Notes under the pieces: model-generated | What the model was told of the DNA's origin: nothing | Database searches by the model: none | What the model saw: the letters and a program-made list of their open reading frames with translations, nothing else | Position numbers and translations under genes: made by a program | In this document: positions 32,856 to 42,841 of the stretch, piece after piece | Layout of the letters: every line of letters begins with the position of its first letter | Position numbering within the stretch: position 1 is the first letter of the stretch | Assembly (NCBI RefSeq): GCF_014850955.1 | Contig: NZ_JACXSS010000001.1 | Location: 4,526,001 to 4,590,000 of the forward strand | Length of the DNA: 64,000 nt | Reading direction: 5' to 3' | Origin: Methylomonas albis | Lineage (GTDB): Bacteria; Pseudomonadota; Gammaproteobacteria; Methylococcales; Methylomonadaceae

Positions 32856-34118
32856 ATGGAAACCCATATTTCATCAGCCATTCCTTGCTGTCCTGACTTA
32901 ATCAAAGATGACCACTGCGACGTCATCAACTTTAGCAGAGTACTGACTTATCCCACGGTGCTAGCCGCCAACAACCGCCGCAGCGTCAATGTAGAAGTCA
33001 TCCTGCATTTTAAATACTCACGCTGCACCTTGGGGTTAACTTTAGGCGATCCGGTTTACAGCACCACCTTGCTGCCCGGCGAAAAAGTCCGCTTATCGAC
33101 AACAGACCGCAGAAGTCGCTTTAGCTACGACAGTGAAACCAAATTAAGTTATCGCAGCGAACAAATCTCCGAAGACCAGTATTTTATGACGGCTACTCAA
33201 AAATACCTGGCCGATTCATCCGCTGCTCAATCGGGACATGCCTCCAATTCATCGGAAGGCCATTGGGATTTTCACGGCGATGCCGGCGGCAGCATCAATC
33301 CGTTCAGCTTAAGCGCCAGTGCAAGTACCAATGCCAGCGGCAACCATAACAGCAGTTCGATTGCCGATTATCTAAATCAACAAAAAACCCACGTGCAGAG
33401 CTCGGCCTCCCAAGCCGTCAGCGCGACGCATAAAGCCTATTCACTTTCCATTGGCGAAGTCAGCAGCCGTACCCATATCGAAGGTGAATCGGAAGATCAT
33501 TTCGAAGCGTCTGCTCGTGAATTTACCAACTTTAATAAATGCCATGCCGTTTCTTATTTGTTTTATCGGCTCAATAAAAAGCAAAAAATCAAATTCGAAC
33601 TGGTTGCGATAGAAAGGCGGGTGCTGGATGACAATGCGCCGATTGGCGGGGTGCTGCAGCCCGACAGCCCACGTCTGCCGATAGCTCTGGTTCCTCAAGA
33701 TATTCCGGCAACCAGCACTATGAAGACGGCTGCCTTTAGTATCCGCGAGGCCGCCAACCTCAACCAAGATACCTTCTTACAATCAAGAAACAACCAAAAC
33801 TTCGGCATTCCATTGGATACAGAAACCCGGGCCACAGCGCTAAAAGAAGTCGATAATCAATTGATCGCTAAAAACCTGATCGACAAAAATGGCAAGGTTT
33901 CTCAAGAAACTAAACAGACCATCGGGTTTGAAATGGAGTTTTCATTGCCCACACCCGGCATCATCGTTAAAGGCTGTCTGGACGAGTGCGATGTCTGCGA
34001 GCCTTTGCTTAAAGAGCGGATGCAACTGGAGAATGATTTACTGCGCAAGCAAATCGAATTACTGGAAAAATCACAAGAATACCGGTGCTGCCCGCCCGCG
34101 CCGGTTATTGCCGATTAA
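32856..34118 (+). CDS. Unrecognised 420-residue protein
   Basis: I do not recognise this protein. It begins with a beta-rich segment (VNVEVILHFKYSRCTLGLTLGDPVYSTTLLPGEKVRLSTT), then a Ser/Asn/His-rich region (about 125-200), then AVSYLFYRLNKKQKIKFELVAIERRVL, a segment that looks conserved. It ends in a Cys-rich, coiled-coil tail with CLDECDVC, KERMQLENDLLRKQIELLEKS and CCPP. There is no signal peptide. GGAGAACTACT precedes the ATG. It is flanked by intergenic gaps of 155 and 358 bp and looks like a single-gene transcript. Multimer formation through the tail is a guess. Confidence 0.7.
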   Translation: METHISSAIPCCPDLIKDDHCDVINFSRVLTYPTVLAANNRRSVNVEVILHFKYSRCTLGLTLGDPVYSTTLLPGEKVRLSTTDRRSRFSYDSETKLSYRSEQISEDQYFMTATQKYLADSSAAQSGHASNSSEGHWDFHGDAGGSINPFSLSASASTNASGNHNSSSIADYLNQQKTHVQSSASQAVSATHKAYSLSIGEVSSRTHIEGESEDHFEASAREFTNFNKCHAVSYLFYRLNKKQKIKFELVAIERRVLDDNAPIGGVLQPDSPRLPIALVPQDIPATSTMKTAAFSIREAANLNQDTFLQSRNNQNFGIPLDTETRATALKEVDNQLIAKNLIDKNGKVSQETKQTIGFEMEFSLPTPGIIVKGCLDECDVCEPLLKERMQLENDLLRKQIELLEKSQEYRCCPPAPVIAD

Positions 34119-34476
34119 ACCACAACCGGATTTATCTCTCCCTTAGATGCCTCGGCATTACCCGCATTAGCATTGGAACCGGCATAGCGAAAACACGCGT
34201 TATTTGCCTTAGGCAGGAGTGGGGTTTTAAAAGCCGCTCCTGTCTTGTCCGGCATTCCGTCTAAACCTTGCTTGTCTGCCCCAATCGACTCTCCGTAGGG
34301 CCTGTACAAGGCTTGACATTACGCTAGATTCACAAAATGACTAGCTAGCCAACCGGGAGCCGCTTCAGGAACTTATCACACCATTCCCACTCTTTGAGCA
34401 AACTACAATAACTCAACGCGGCAGTAGCACCGCCCTGTGTTACTATTTTCCCCTTTTATTTTTCTGTTTGAATGTA
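34119..34476. other. Intergenic region upstream of moaA
   Basis: A hairpin with arms GCAGGAG/GCTCCTG lies at about 34214-34243 with a short T-run inside the loop; it could be a weak terminator for the 420-residue gene. TTGACA occurs near 34313 but without a good -10 box at the right distance. No molybdenum-cofactor riboswitch core was recognised. Confidence 0.35.
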
Positions 34477-35481
34477 ATGGCGCCTAGCAAACCGTTGCAA
34501 CTGATAGACCGCTTCGGCAGAGTGGTCAACTACCTGCGGGTATCGATTACCGACCGCTGCGATTTTCGTTGCGTCTATTGCATGGCCGAAGACATGACTT
34601 TTCTGCCGCGCAGCCAGATTCTCAGCCTGGAAGAAATCCGCTTTATCTGCGAAACCTTCATCGAGTTGGGTGTCGGCAAAATCAGGATTACCGGCGGCGA
34701 ACCGCTGGTGCGCAAGGGCGCATTAGGCTTGATGCAAGACCTGGGCCGCGTACCCGGCTTGAACGAACTGGTATTGACCAGCAACGGCTCGCATCTGGCC
34801 GAGATGGCCGACGACCTTAAAGCGGCCGGCGTCAAGCGCATCAACATTAGCCTGGATACCTTGGATCCGGCCAAATTCAAGGAACTGACCCGAACCGGCG
34901 ATTTGCAGCAAGTGCTGAAAGGCATAGAAAAAGCTCGAACGGCCGGCTTCCAACGCATCAAACTCAACGCGGTGATTCTGAAAAACCGCAATCATCAAGA
35001 AGTCTGTGACCTGGTGCAATTTGCCGTCGAGCATGGCGTAGACATCAGCTTTATCGAAGAAATGCCACTGGGAGCGGTAGACAACCATCATCGCGGCGCC
35101 GCGTTTTATCCCAGCGATTTGATCAGGCAGGATTTGCAACAGCGCTTTACGCTGGAAGCCGTCGCCGACTCGACCGGCGGGCCTTCGGCCTATTATCGGG
35201 TGGCGGGCAGCGATAGCCGAGTGGGTTTTATCTCGCCGCATAGTGCCAATTTCTGCGGCACTTGTAACCGGGTACGTCTAACCGCCGAAGGCCGCTTGCT
35301 GCTGTGTTTGGGTAACGATCATTCGGTCGATCTAAAACAAGTCGTCAGAGAACATCCCGGCGACAAAGCCATGTTGAAACAAACCATAGTCGAAGCGATG
35401 CAGATCAAACCCGAAAAACACGAATTCAATATTTACGAACAGCCGGTGATTTTGCGGCACATGAACGCCACCGGCGGCTGA
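34477..35481 (+). CDS. moaA: GTP 3',8-cyclase MoaA
   Basis: MoaA carries out the first step of molybdopterin synthesis, turning GTP into 3',8-cyclo-GTP. The protein (334 residues) has the radical-SAM cluster CDFRCVYC near residue 25, the SAM-binding ITGGEPL, and the C-terminal cluster CGTC...CLG (CGTCNRVRLTAEGRLLLCLG). The C-terminus ends TGG, and the double glycine tail is required in this family. The ATG at 34477 is preferred to a TTG 9 bp upstream. Three genes follow closely, beginning 16 bp later; the other Moco genes are elsewhere. Confidence 0.95.
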   Translation: MAPSKPLQLIDRFGRVVNYLRVSITDRCDFRCVYCMAEDMTFLPRSQILSLEEIRFICETFIELGVGKIRITGGEPLVRKGALGLMQDLGRVPGLNELVLTSNGSHLAEMADDLKAAGVKRINISLDTLDPAKFKELTRTGDLQQVLKGIEKARTAGFQRIKLNAVILKNRNHQEVCDLVQFAVEHGVDISFIEEMPLGAVDNHHRGAAFYPSDLIRQDLQQRFTLEAVADSTGGPSAYYRVAGSDSRVGFISPHSANFCGTCNRVRLTAEGRLLLCLGNDHSVDLKQVVREHPGDKAMLKQTIVEAMQIKPEKHEFNIYEQPVILRHMNATGG

Positions 35482-35496
35482 ACAACGGAGGACCTC

Positions 35497-35856
35497 ATGT
35501 CGGATAACAAAGCCTATCACATCGTCGCCGAAGCCCGGCGCTATAAGGAAGAGCGGGAAAAAGGCTACCGGGAACAAGCCTTAAAACTTTATCCCTGGAT
35601 ATGCGGACGCTGCTCGCGGGAGTTCGATCATAAAAATTTGCGTGAACTGACCGTACACCACGTCAATCACGATCACGACCACAATCCCCCCGACGGCAGC
35701 AACTGGGAGTTACTTTGTCTGTATTGCCACGACAACGAGCATCAACGCTACGAAGAGCACGTGCGTTACGGCGGCAAAGCCACATCGGAGGGCAAAGCAC
35801 CCGCCGCGACTTTTAATCCATTTGCCGATCTGAAAAACCTGATGAAAAAAGACTGA
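35497..35856 (+). CDS. yajD: YajD-like HNH nuclease
   Basis: A 119-residue HNH protein. CGRCSREF gives the first zinc CxxC pair, LTVHHVNHDHDHNPPDGSNWELLCLYCHDNEHQRYEEHVRYG includes the HH-N-H core and second CxxC pair. It agrees with YajD of E. coli in length and motif. It has an AACGGAGGA ribosome-binding site. The stop overlaps the tag start by 1 bp (TGATG), pointing to cotranslation with a DNA-repair gene. Confidence 0.88.
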   Translation: MSDNKAYHIVAEARRYKEEREKGYREQALKLYPWICGRCSREFDHKNLRELTVHHVNHDHDHNPPDGSNWELLCLYCHDNEHQRYEEHVRYGGKATSEGKAPAATFNPFADLKNLMKKD

Positions 35857-36434
35857 TGCCAAGTAAATGCGTTTGGGCGCTGGGTAGCGCTAACGAAGAA
35901 CATTATCACGATCACGAATGGGGGGTGCCGCTACACGACGAGCGGATGTTGTTCGAGTTTCTGATACTGGAAGGCGCGCAGGCTGGCCTTAGTTGGCGGA
36001 CCATACTCGACAAACGCGAGGCTTATCGCGCTGCTTTCGATGATTTCGATGCTACCAAGATCGTCAGATACGATCACAAGAGGCTGGCGTCGCTCATGCA
36101 AAATCCCGGCATCGTCAAAAACCGTTTGAAAATTGAATCCACGATAAGCAACGCCCAGGCCTTTTTGCGAATGCAAGAGGAATTCGGCAGTTTCGACCAC
36201 TACATCTGGCGCTTTGTCGATGGCGAAACGCGGCAAAATCACTGGCTTAGCCATAGCCAAATACCGGCTTATTCCGCCGAATCGGTCAGCATGAGCAAAG
36301 ACCTGCAAAAGCGCGGCTTTAAGTTTGTCGGCAAAACCATCTGCTATGCTTATATGCAGGCGGTGGGTATGGTCAACGATCACACCGTCGATTGTTTCCG
36401 CCACTCGCAACTGATAGCCACCACAACACCATGA
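35856..36434 (+). CDS. tag: DNA-3-methyladenine glycosylase I
   Basis: A 192-residue Tag protein that removes 3-methyladenine from DNA. The start MPSKCVWALGSANEEHYHDHEWGVP provides Cys and His ligands of the structural zinc, completed by VNDHTVDCFRH near the end. DERMLFEFLILEGAQAGLSWRTIL is the family motif; Glu in this segment is a base-binding residue in E. coli Tag. It overlaps both neighbours by 1-4 bp. Confidence 0.93.
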   Translation: MPSKCVWALGSANEEHYHDHEWGVPLHDERMLFEFLILEGAQAGLSWRTILDKREAYRAAFDDFDATKIVRYDHKRLASLMQNPGIVKNRLKIESTISNAQAFLRMQEEFGSFDHYIWRFVDGETRQNHWLSHSQIPAYSAESVSMSKDLQKRGFKFVGKTICYAYMQAVGMVNDHTVDCFRHSQLIATTTP

Positions 36435-36910
36435 GTTCCGAACCGCTCGCAACCGATTACCGGAGTTTAATTGCCCACAGCCAAAGCCTGGTAATCGCCA
36501 GTTGCTCCGAGCATGGGGTCCCCGAAGTCAGTTATGCGCCGTTTTTAGAATACCAAAACACCTATTACATCTATGTTAGCCAATTGGCGCGGCATACCGG
36601 CAATATGCTGCGCCAAGGCCAGGCATCTATCATGTTCATCGAGCCTGAGGCCGAAGCAGTCAATCCGTTTGCCAGACGCCGCTTGGTATTCGAATGTGCC
36701 GTCGGTGAAATCGATAAAGTGCAGGTAGCATATGCCGAGTTGTTAGATATGCTGCAAGACCGGTTCGGTGAAACTATCGCCGTTTTACGCTCACTCGCGG
36801 ATTTTCATTTACTGGCCTTAACGCCTTTGCGCGGCCAATATGTCGCCGGCTTCGGCAGAGCATTTAGCATCGATATCGAGAATGGCGTTCCCTTACCTGC
36901 AATCCAATAA
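36431..36910 (+). CDS. HugZ-like pyridoxamine-phosphate-oxidase-fold protein
   Basis: A 159-residue split-barrel protein. SLVIASCSEHGVPEVSYAPFLEYQNTYYIYVSQLARHTGNML and ASIMFIEPEAEAVNPFARRRLVFEC match HugZ/HutZ-type haem-utilisation proteins. The C-terminal half normally holding the haem-binding GF.R..F motif is present in short form (AGFGRAFSID). ATG at 36431 overlaps the tag stop in an ATGA junction. It may bind haem or flavin; activity was not inferred further. Confidence 0.75.
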   Translation: MSSEPLATDYRSLIAHSQSLVIASCSEHGVPEVSYAPFLEYQNTYYIYVSQLARHTGNMLRQGQASIMFIEPEAEAVNPFARRRLVFECAVGEIDKVQVAYAELLDMLQDRFGETIAVLRSLADFHLLALTPLRGQYVAGFGRAFSIDIENGVPLPAIQ

Positions 36911-36959
36911 ACGGCTTTTGCACTGCCCTCGGCCATGACAAGAGTACGCCTGTTTAAGC

Positions 36960-39900
36960 ATGTCAGCCCCCCTTAGACTCCTTCTGCTCAACAGCGCCCT
37001 GGCTCTGGCCTATTTTGCCGGCGGTTATTTAGGCCATCAGCTGGCGATGCCGCCCAGCCATGCCAGCCCAATCTGGCCGTCAGCCGGCATCGCACTGGCA
37101 GCGCTACTGGGTTATGGCTCCAGAATATTGCCCGGGCTGATTATCGGCACCCTATGCACGCAAATATACACTTTTGCGGATCTAGCCACTGCAGACGATT
37201 GGTCCATGCCCATTTTGATGGGTGGCGCCGCCAGCGTCGGCGCCATCGCCCAGCCCTTGCTTGGCGCAGCCTTGATCAACCGTTGGATAGGCAAATACAA
37301 TCCGCTGATGGAAGATCGACATATCGTCTGGTTTTTCTTGTTGGCAATAGCCAGCTGCTTGGTCTCGGCCAGCATCGGCGCAAGTTTTCTGTATATTTTC
37401 GATACTATCGATGCTGTAGAAATCGGCCTGAACTGGTGTACCTGGTGGATAGGGGATGCGATAGGCACGGTAATCTTTACGCCCTTGCTGCTGTTGTTTA
37501 TCGGTACGCCGCGCCATATCTGGCGGGAGCGGCGAAAATTCGTGGCCTATCCCTTATTAATCTCGCTGTTGTTGGTGATTGTCGCCTTTGTCTACAGTCG
37601 TAGCGTGGAAAACCAGCGTATCAACGAACTGTTCGAAAACCATGTCATTCTGACCCATATCAACCTTCAAGAGCATTTCAGCGACGACATTCTGAACAAT
37701 CAGTTACTCAAAGCCTTGTTCGACAGCTCGGAATCGGTCGATCCCAACGAGTTCAGGCTATTTGCCCATACCATTTTCACTAAACATCCGGAGTTGGAGG
37801 CATTGGAGTGGATCCCCAGAATCAATGCCGACGAACGCACCGCCTTCGAACACCGGGTGGAAACCACCATCCACGAACGAGACGCCAACCAACAGCTGAT
37901 TCCCGCAGGCAAACGCGACATTTATTTACCTATCGCCTATGCCTTCGGCAGCCAGCAAAATATCGGCTTCGATATCGCCAGCAATCAGCAGCAGTTGGCT
38001 GCAATCAATAAAGCAATCACATCCGGCCAAACCGTGGTGACGGCCGGTATCGTATGCAACGACAATCAACCTGGCTTTGCCATCTATTCGCCGGTTTATC
38101 TCAAAGGAAAATCGCTTAACTCCAGCGCCCAGCGCGAGCAATTTTTTGTGGGTTTGGTCGGCAACGTTTTTAAATTAAGCAGCGAAGTTCAGGAGTTGTC
38201 CGCACGCCTGCAAAGCATACAGTTGTCGGTAGCAATCTATGATCAAGACCAGCTGTTATACAGTAGCGCGCGAGTCGGCGCTGAATCGAAAAAAAGCTAC
38301 CTGCCCCCCATAAGACGACAAACGCTGGCCGTCGCCGACCAGAGCTGGACCCTTGAATATCAACCCTTGCCGGAATTTTATACCCAACAACATTCCTGGA
38401 CGGTTTGGTGGCTGCTTTCCGGGAGTTTTTTGCTCTGCGGCCTGACTGGCTTTGGTTTAATGCTGATGAGCGGACGTACCGCCCGCATCGAAGATTTAGT
38501 AGCCTTGAAAACCCGAGACTTATTGCGCAGCAATCAAGCCCTGAACACTGAGATCGAGCGTCGCAAACAACAAGAAAACGAACTGCGCATAGCCGCGACC
38601 ACCTTCCAATCACACGAGGCCATTATCGTCACCGATGCCGATGGGGCGATTTTGCGCGTCAACAACGCCTTTAACAAAATCACTGGTTACAGCGCGGACG
38701 AAGTGATTGGCAGGCAGCCGGACTTTCTGTCGTCGGCCCATCAAGCCCCGGGATTTATCCAAGCCTTGATCAATGCCTTGACCAGGGATAACCAATGGCA
38801 GGGCGAAGTTTTGAATCGGCGCAAAAACGGCGACGTATTTCCGGAATGGCTAACGGTTACCGGCGTGCGGGACGAGCAGGGCCTTCTACTTAATTATGTG
38901 GCAATTTTTTCCGACATCAGCGAGAAAAAAGCCGCCGAGCGGGAAATCCATGAACTGGCGTTTTACGACCCGTTGACCAGCTTGCCGAATCGGCGCTTAT
39001 TACTGGACCGCTTGAAGCAGGAAATCGCCGCCGCCAAACGCCAAAGCTATTACGGCTCTCTGTTTTTTCTGGATTTGGACCACTTCAAAACCCTCAACGA
39101 CTCGCGCGGCCATCAAGTGGGCGACGAATTGCTGATCCAGGTTGCCCAACGTCTCAAATCGCTTATCCGCGACGAAGACACCGCGTGTCGGCTGGGCGGC
39201 GACGAATTTATCGTGATGGTACCCGGCCGCTATTCGCAACTGTCGCAAGCGACCAGTCACGCGGCGATGCTGGCGGAAAAAATCCTGCACACCATCAATC
39301 AACCTTTCACGGTGCAGGGCAGCGAACATCACTTTTCCACCAGCATAGGCGTTACTTTGTTTCCCGAGGTATCTGAGCAGCCGGAAGCGATCATTCAACA
39401 AGCGGATACCGCCATGTATCGGGCTAAGGAAAGCGGCCGAAACGGCATTAGTTTTTACCGGCCCTCGATGCAGGCAACCGCCGATCGCCGTCTGACTTTG
39501 GAAAAAGAGATTCGCCAGGCACTGAAACAACGGCAGTTTTTACTGCACTATCAGGCCCAGGTCGATCACCACGGCAAGGTGGTCAGTGCCGAAGCGCTGA
39601 TCCGCTGGCAGCATCCGGAAAAAGGCATGGTTTCGCCGGCGGAGTTTATCCCGATTGCCGAAGATACCCAGTTGATTTTACCCATCGGCGAATGGGTAAT
39701 GCGCGAGGCCTGCCGGCAAATCAAAGTGTGGGACGCACAAAACCTACCTATTCACCACGTAGCAGTTAATGTCAGTTCCCGACAATTCCGCCAAGCCGAT
39801 TTCGTCGATCAAGTTAAACGCATTTTGGTAGACGCCGAACTGTCGGCCGAGCGCCTGGTCATCGAACTGACCGAAGGCTGCGTCATCAGTGACATCGACG

Positions 39901-40259
39901 ATACCGTGGAAAAAATGCGCGACTTACAAACACTCGGTGTGAAAACATCTATCGACGATTTCGGTATCGGTTATTCCTCGCTGTCTTACCTAAAAAAATT
40001 GCCCATCAGCCAATTGAAGATCGATCAGAGTTTTGTTAGAGACATCGCCAGCGACCCCAACGACGCAGTGATTGTGGAAACCATTATCAACATGGCCAAA
40101 AATCTAGGTTTGCACGTGATTGCTGAAGGCGTGGAAACCCAGGAACAATTGATTTTTTTACGCAATAAAGGCTGCCTATCCTACCAAGGCTATTACACCG
40201 GCCGGCCGGTATCGGCCGCCGCATTTGAGCTGGAGGACAGATTGCTACCCATCGGGTAA
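36960..40259 (+). CDS. MASE1-CHASE-PAS-GGDEF-EAL cyclic-di-GMP enzyme
   Basis: A 1099-residue sensor. An N-terminal MASE1-type membrane module (SHASPIWPSAGIALAALLGYG; to about residue 220) is followed by a CHASE-like periplasmic domain (about 225-470, HPELEALEWIPRINADERTAFE), another membrane helix (about 477-498), a PAS domain (about 550-660), GGDEF (motif at 745-749, with an RDED inhibitory site five residues before) and EAL (EAL at 878-880, DDFGIGYSSL later). Both catalytic motifs are intact, so it may both make and break cyclic-di-GMP; which dominates cannot be told. Confidence 0.93.
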   Translation: MSAPLRLLLLNSALALAYFAGGYLGHQLAMPPSHASPIWPSAGIALAALLGYGSRILPGLIIGTLCTQIYTFADLATADDWSMPILMGGAASVGAIAQPLLGAALINRWIGKYNPLMEDRHIVWFFLLAIASCLVSASIGASFLYIFDTIDAVEIGLNWCTWWIGDAIGTVIFTPLLLLFIGTPRHIWRERRKFVAYPLLISLLLVIVAFVYSRSVENQRINELFENHVILTHINLQEHFSDDILNNQLLKALFDSSESVDPNEFRLFAHTIFTKHPELEALEWIPRINADERTAFEHRVETTIHERDANQQLIPAGKRDIYLPIAYAFGSQQNIGFDIASNQQQLAAINKAITSGQTVVTAGIVCNDNQPGFAIYSPVYLKGKSLNSSAQREQFFVGLVGNVFKLSSEVQELSARLQSIQLSVAIYDQDQLLYSSARVGAESKKSYLPPIRRQTLAVADQSWTLEYQPLPEFYTQQHSWTVWWLLSGSFLLCGLTGFGLMLMSGRTARIEDLVALKTRDLLRSNQALNTEIERRKQQENELRIAATTFQSHEAIIVTDADGAILRVNNAFNKITGYSADEVIGRQPDFLSSAHQAPGFIQALINALTRDNQWQGEVLNRRKNGDVFPEWLTVTGVRDEQGLLLNYVAIFSDISEKKAAEREIHELAFYDPLTSLPNRRLLLDRLKQEIAAAKRQSYYGSLFFLDLDHFKTLNDSRGHQVGDELLIQVAQRLKSLIRDEDTACRLGGDEFIVMVPGRYSQLSQATSHAAMLAEKILHTINQPFTVQGSEHHFSTSIGVTLFPEVSEQPEAIIQQADTAMYRAKESGRNGISFYRPSMQATADRRLTLEKEIRQALKQRQFLLHYQAQVDHHGKVVSAEALIRWQHPEKGMVSPAEFIPIAEDTQLILPIGEWVMREACRQIKVWDAQNLPIHHVAVNVSSRQFRQADFVDQVKRILVDAELSAERLVIELTEGCVISDIDDTVEKMRDLQTLGVKTSIDDFGIGYSSLSYLKKLPISQLKIDQSFVRDIASDPNDAVIVETIINMAKNLGLHVIAEGVETQEQLIFLRNKGCLSYQGYYTGRPVSAAAFELEDRLLPIG

Positions 40260-40374
40260 TGGAGCATTAAGCGCAGGACATAGAAAGCGCCACCTCAAGC
40301 CCGACAAACATTCTCATATTCCTGACGGCTGCGTTAAAATCGTCACATTAACCATCAGACTAGGGACTTTGAAG

Positions 40375-41340
40375 ATGAATATGAAAATTTGCCTGTTTGC
40401 CATTGCCGCTTTATTGCCGCAATTTGCCAACGCCGATGACAAACCCACTATCCGCATAGGCGCTATGGCCGCCGGCACCTTAAATTGGGAGCTGGCGGCG
40501 ATGCGTAATCAAGGGCTACTGGACAACGCAGAGTTCAATGTGGAAAACATCGCGGTTGCCAATCAACAAGCCGGTAAGGTTGCGCTGCAAGCTGGCTCGG
40601 TCGATGTGATCGTCTCCGACTGGATCTGGACTTCCAGCATGCGTGGCACCGGCACGAATTTGAGTTTTTATCCGTTTTCTGACACCTCCGGGGTATTGCT
40701 GGTACCGGGCGATAGCCCAATCAAGTCCCTGGCCGATCTAAAAGGCAAAAAGCTGGGCATAGCCGGAGGCGAGCTGGATAAAAACTGGCTGCTGTTACAG
40801 GCGCTGGGTCAGCAACAACAACTGGACCTGAATGCCGGCGTGGAAAAAATCTATGGTGCTCCGCCATTACTAAGCCAGCAGCTACTCGAAAAACGCGTCG
40901 ATGCCTTACTGACCTTCTGGCAATTTGCCGCGCATCTGGAAGGTCAAGGCTACCGGGCGCTATTGACCGGCGAAGACCTCATCCGCCAACTCGGCATCAA
41001 CGAAACCGTGCCCAGCATTGGCTATGTATTCAAGCAGGACTGGGCCGATCAACATAAAGCGGCTTTGAAACAGTTCTTGAGTCTGAGTAAACAAGCCCAC
41101 GACACCCTGTGCAGCGCCGATACCGAATGGCAGAAAATCGTGCCGCTCACCGACGCGACCAGCCCTAAGGAACAACAGAAACTCAGAGAGCGTTATTGCC
41201 AGGGCCGGGTAGAACAATGGGGGCCCACGCAACAAAACGCGGCCGCAAAAATCTATGCGCTGCTGCATCAACTCAGCAACAATAAGTTGACCGGCCAATC
41301 GGCCCAAATACAAGCGGGGACATTCTGGTCGGCCGATTGA
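40375..41340 (+). CDS. ABC importer substrate-binding protein (NrtA/SsuA/TauA type)
   Basis: A 321-residue periplasmic protein with signal peptide MNMKICLFAIAALLPQFANA. IRIGAMAAGTLNWELAAMRNQGL, AGSVDVIVSDWIW, KSLADLKGKKLGIAGG and LLTFWQFAAH match the nitrate/sulphonate/taurine/thiamine-precursor group. The longer frame starting at 40225 would overlap the cyclic-di-GMP gene and lacks a signal, so the ATG at 40375 is chosen. Its stop overlaps the permease start by 1 bp. The ligand is unknown. Confidence 0.85.
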   Translation: MNMKICLFAIAALLPQFANADDKPTIRIGAMAAGTLNWELAAMRNQGLLDNAEFNVENIAVANQQAGKVALQAGSVDVIVSDWIWTSSMRGTGTNLSFYPFSDTSGVLLVPGDSPIKSLADLKGKKLGIAGGELDKNWLLLQALGQQQQLDLNAGVEKIYGAPPLLSQQLLEKRVDALLTFWQFAAHLEGQGYRALLTGEDLIRQLGINETVPSIGYVFKQDWADQHKAALKQFLSLSKQAHDTLCSADTEWQKIVPLTDATSPKEQQKLRERYCQGRVEQWGPTQQNAAAKIYALLHQLSNNKLTGQSAQIQAGTFWSAD

Positions 41341-42101
41341 TGTTGAGGGGCACTTTTAAATTTAACCATACGCTCCTCACGCTACTGTCTCTGTTAGTGC
41401 TGCTGGGCATCTGGCAGCTGGCGGCCGGCTTGGTGAATAGCCACACGCTGCCCTATCCGGCCCACGTCGCTCGGGTATTTTGGCAAGCAACCCAATCGGG
41501 CGAACTGCCTTACCATTTAGGGCTAACGTTGCTGCGTCTGCTGGTCAGTTTCACAATCGCCATGGTGCTAGGGTGCGCGATAGGGGTGATGCTGGGAAAA
41601 AATAAGACGCTGGATGCCTTTTTCGATAATTGGCTAGTGATATTTCTGAATATCCCGGCACTGGTCACTATTATTCTTTGCTATGTCTGGTTCGGGCTGG
41701 CGGAGTCGGCGGCGATTCTAGCGGTAGTGATCAATAAACTGCCGAATGTGATTGTCACTATTCGCGAAGGCACGCGGGCCTTGGACAAGGACTTGTTGGA
41801 AATGGCCGAAAGCTATCGTTTTAACCGTAAAAAGACCTTCGTACATGTGATTTGGCCGCAGTTGCATCCGTTCGTGATGGCCGCCACGCGCTCCGGCTTG
41901 GCGCTGATCTGGAAAATTATTTTGGTGGTGGAACTACTCGGCCGCAGCAATGGCATGGGCTATCAGCTGCATCTGTTCTTTCAATTGTTTGATGTCGCCA
42001 GCCTACTGGCCTACACCTTTGCCTTCGTCGCGGTCATCCAACTGATCGAATGGCTATTGCTGCGGCCGCTGGACCGCAAAGCCTTACGGTGGCGGCGATG
42101 A
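41340..42101 (+). CDS. ABC importer permease
   Basis: A 253-residue permease with six membrane helices. The EAA-like coupling loop is seen in EGTRALDKDLLEMAESYRFNRKKTFVHVIWPQLHPFVMAATRSG. It matches the SsuC/TauC/NrtB family. Its stop overlaps the ATPase start (ATGA, 42098-42101), so the three genes are translationally coupled. Confidence 0.9.
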   Translation: MLRGTFKFNHTLLTLLSLLVLLGIWQLAAGLVNSHTLPYPAHVARVFWQATQSGELPYHLGLTLLRLLVSFTIAMVLGCAIGVMLGKNKTLDAFFDNWLVIFLNIPALVTIILCYVWFGLAESAAILAVVINKLPNVIVTIREGTRALDKDLLEMAESYRFNRKKTFVHVIWPQLHPFVMAATRSGLALIWKIILVVELLGRSNGMGYQLHLFFQLFDVASLLAYTFAFVAVIQLIEWLLLRPLDRKALRWRR

Positions 42102-42841
42102 ACGATATTACCATCAGCATCCAGGATAAGACTTATCGCTCCAGGCATGTCGATGACCGCCAACACCAAGCGATTGCCGACTTACAGCTCGGCGTGGGCC
42201 GTAACGAATTCGTCTGCTTGCTCGGCCCGTCCGGCTGCGGCAAGACTACCTTATTGAACATGATTGCCGGGCTGGACAGTCATTACCAAGGGCAAATTCG
42301 TATCGGCAGCCAAGCCGCGACCGCCAAAATCGGTTATGTGTTTCAGAACCCCAGACTATTACCCTGGTATACGGTCCGCCAAAATATCGAAGTCGTATTT
42401 TCGCAAACGCCGCCTGCCGCTTTGATCGACGCCTTATTGGCAGACATGCAACTGAGCGATGTGCAGCAAGTTTATCCGGAACGCTTGTCGCTGGGCATGC
42501 AGCGGCGGGCCGCCATCATCCGCGCCTTCGCGATCAATCCGGACATCCTGCTGATGGATGAACCTTTCGTCTCGCTGGACGCACCTAGTGCCAGGCAGGT
42601 GCGCAATTTATTGTATTCGCTGTGGCAACAACGGCCGCATACCGTGCTGTTCGTCAGTCACGACTTGCGGGAGGCTATTGCCTTGGCCGACCGGCTGATT
42701 TTTCTATCGCCGCCGCCGATGCGGATTGTCAGTGACATTGCCGTGAACATCCCGCGCGAACTGCGTAACGACGAAGCGCAAATCGAAGCGTTTCGGGAGC
42801 ATTTGCTCAGTCAGCATCCGGCCATTAATGGGCTTTTATAA
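42098..42841 (+). CDS. ABC importer ATPase
   Basis: A 247-residue ATPase of the SsuB/TauB/NrtC group. Walker A GPSGCGKT, Q-loop FQNPRLLPW, a modified signature LSLGMQRRAAI (family norm LSGGM/LSGGQ), Walker B ILLMDEPF and the switch VSHDLREA are all visible. The signature carries Leu-Gly for Gly-Gly at one position. It is the last member of the operon before yigZ, which follows with a GTG directly after the stop. Confidence 0.9.
   Translation: MNDITISIQDKTYRSRHVDDRQHQAIADLQLGVGRNEFVCLLGPSGCGKTTLLNMIAGLDSHYQGQIRIGSQAATAKIGYVFQNPRLLPWYTVRQNIEVVFSQTPPAALIDALLADMQLSDVQQVYPERLSLGMQRRAAIIRAFAINPDILLMDEPFVSLDAPSARQVRNLLYSLWQQRPHTVLFVSHDLREAIALADRLIFLSPPPMRIVSDIAVNIPRELRNDEAQIEAFREHLLSQHPAINGLL

Noticed and set aside
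34300-34476. Molybdenum-cofactor riboswitch before moaA
   Set aside because: The conserved core and helices could not be recognised in the 350-bp leader.
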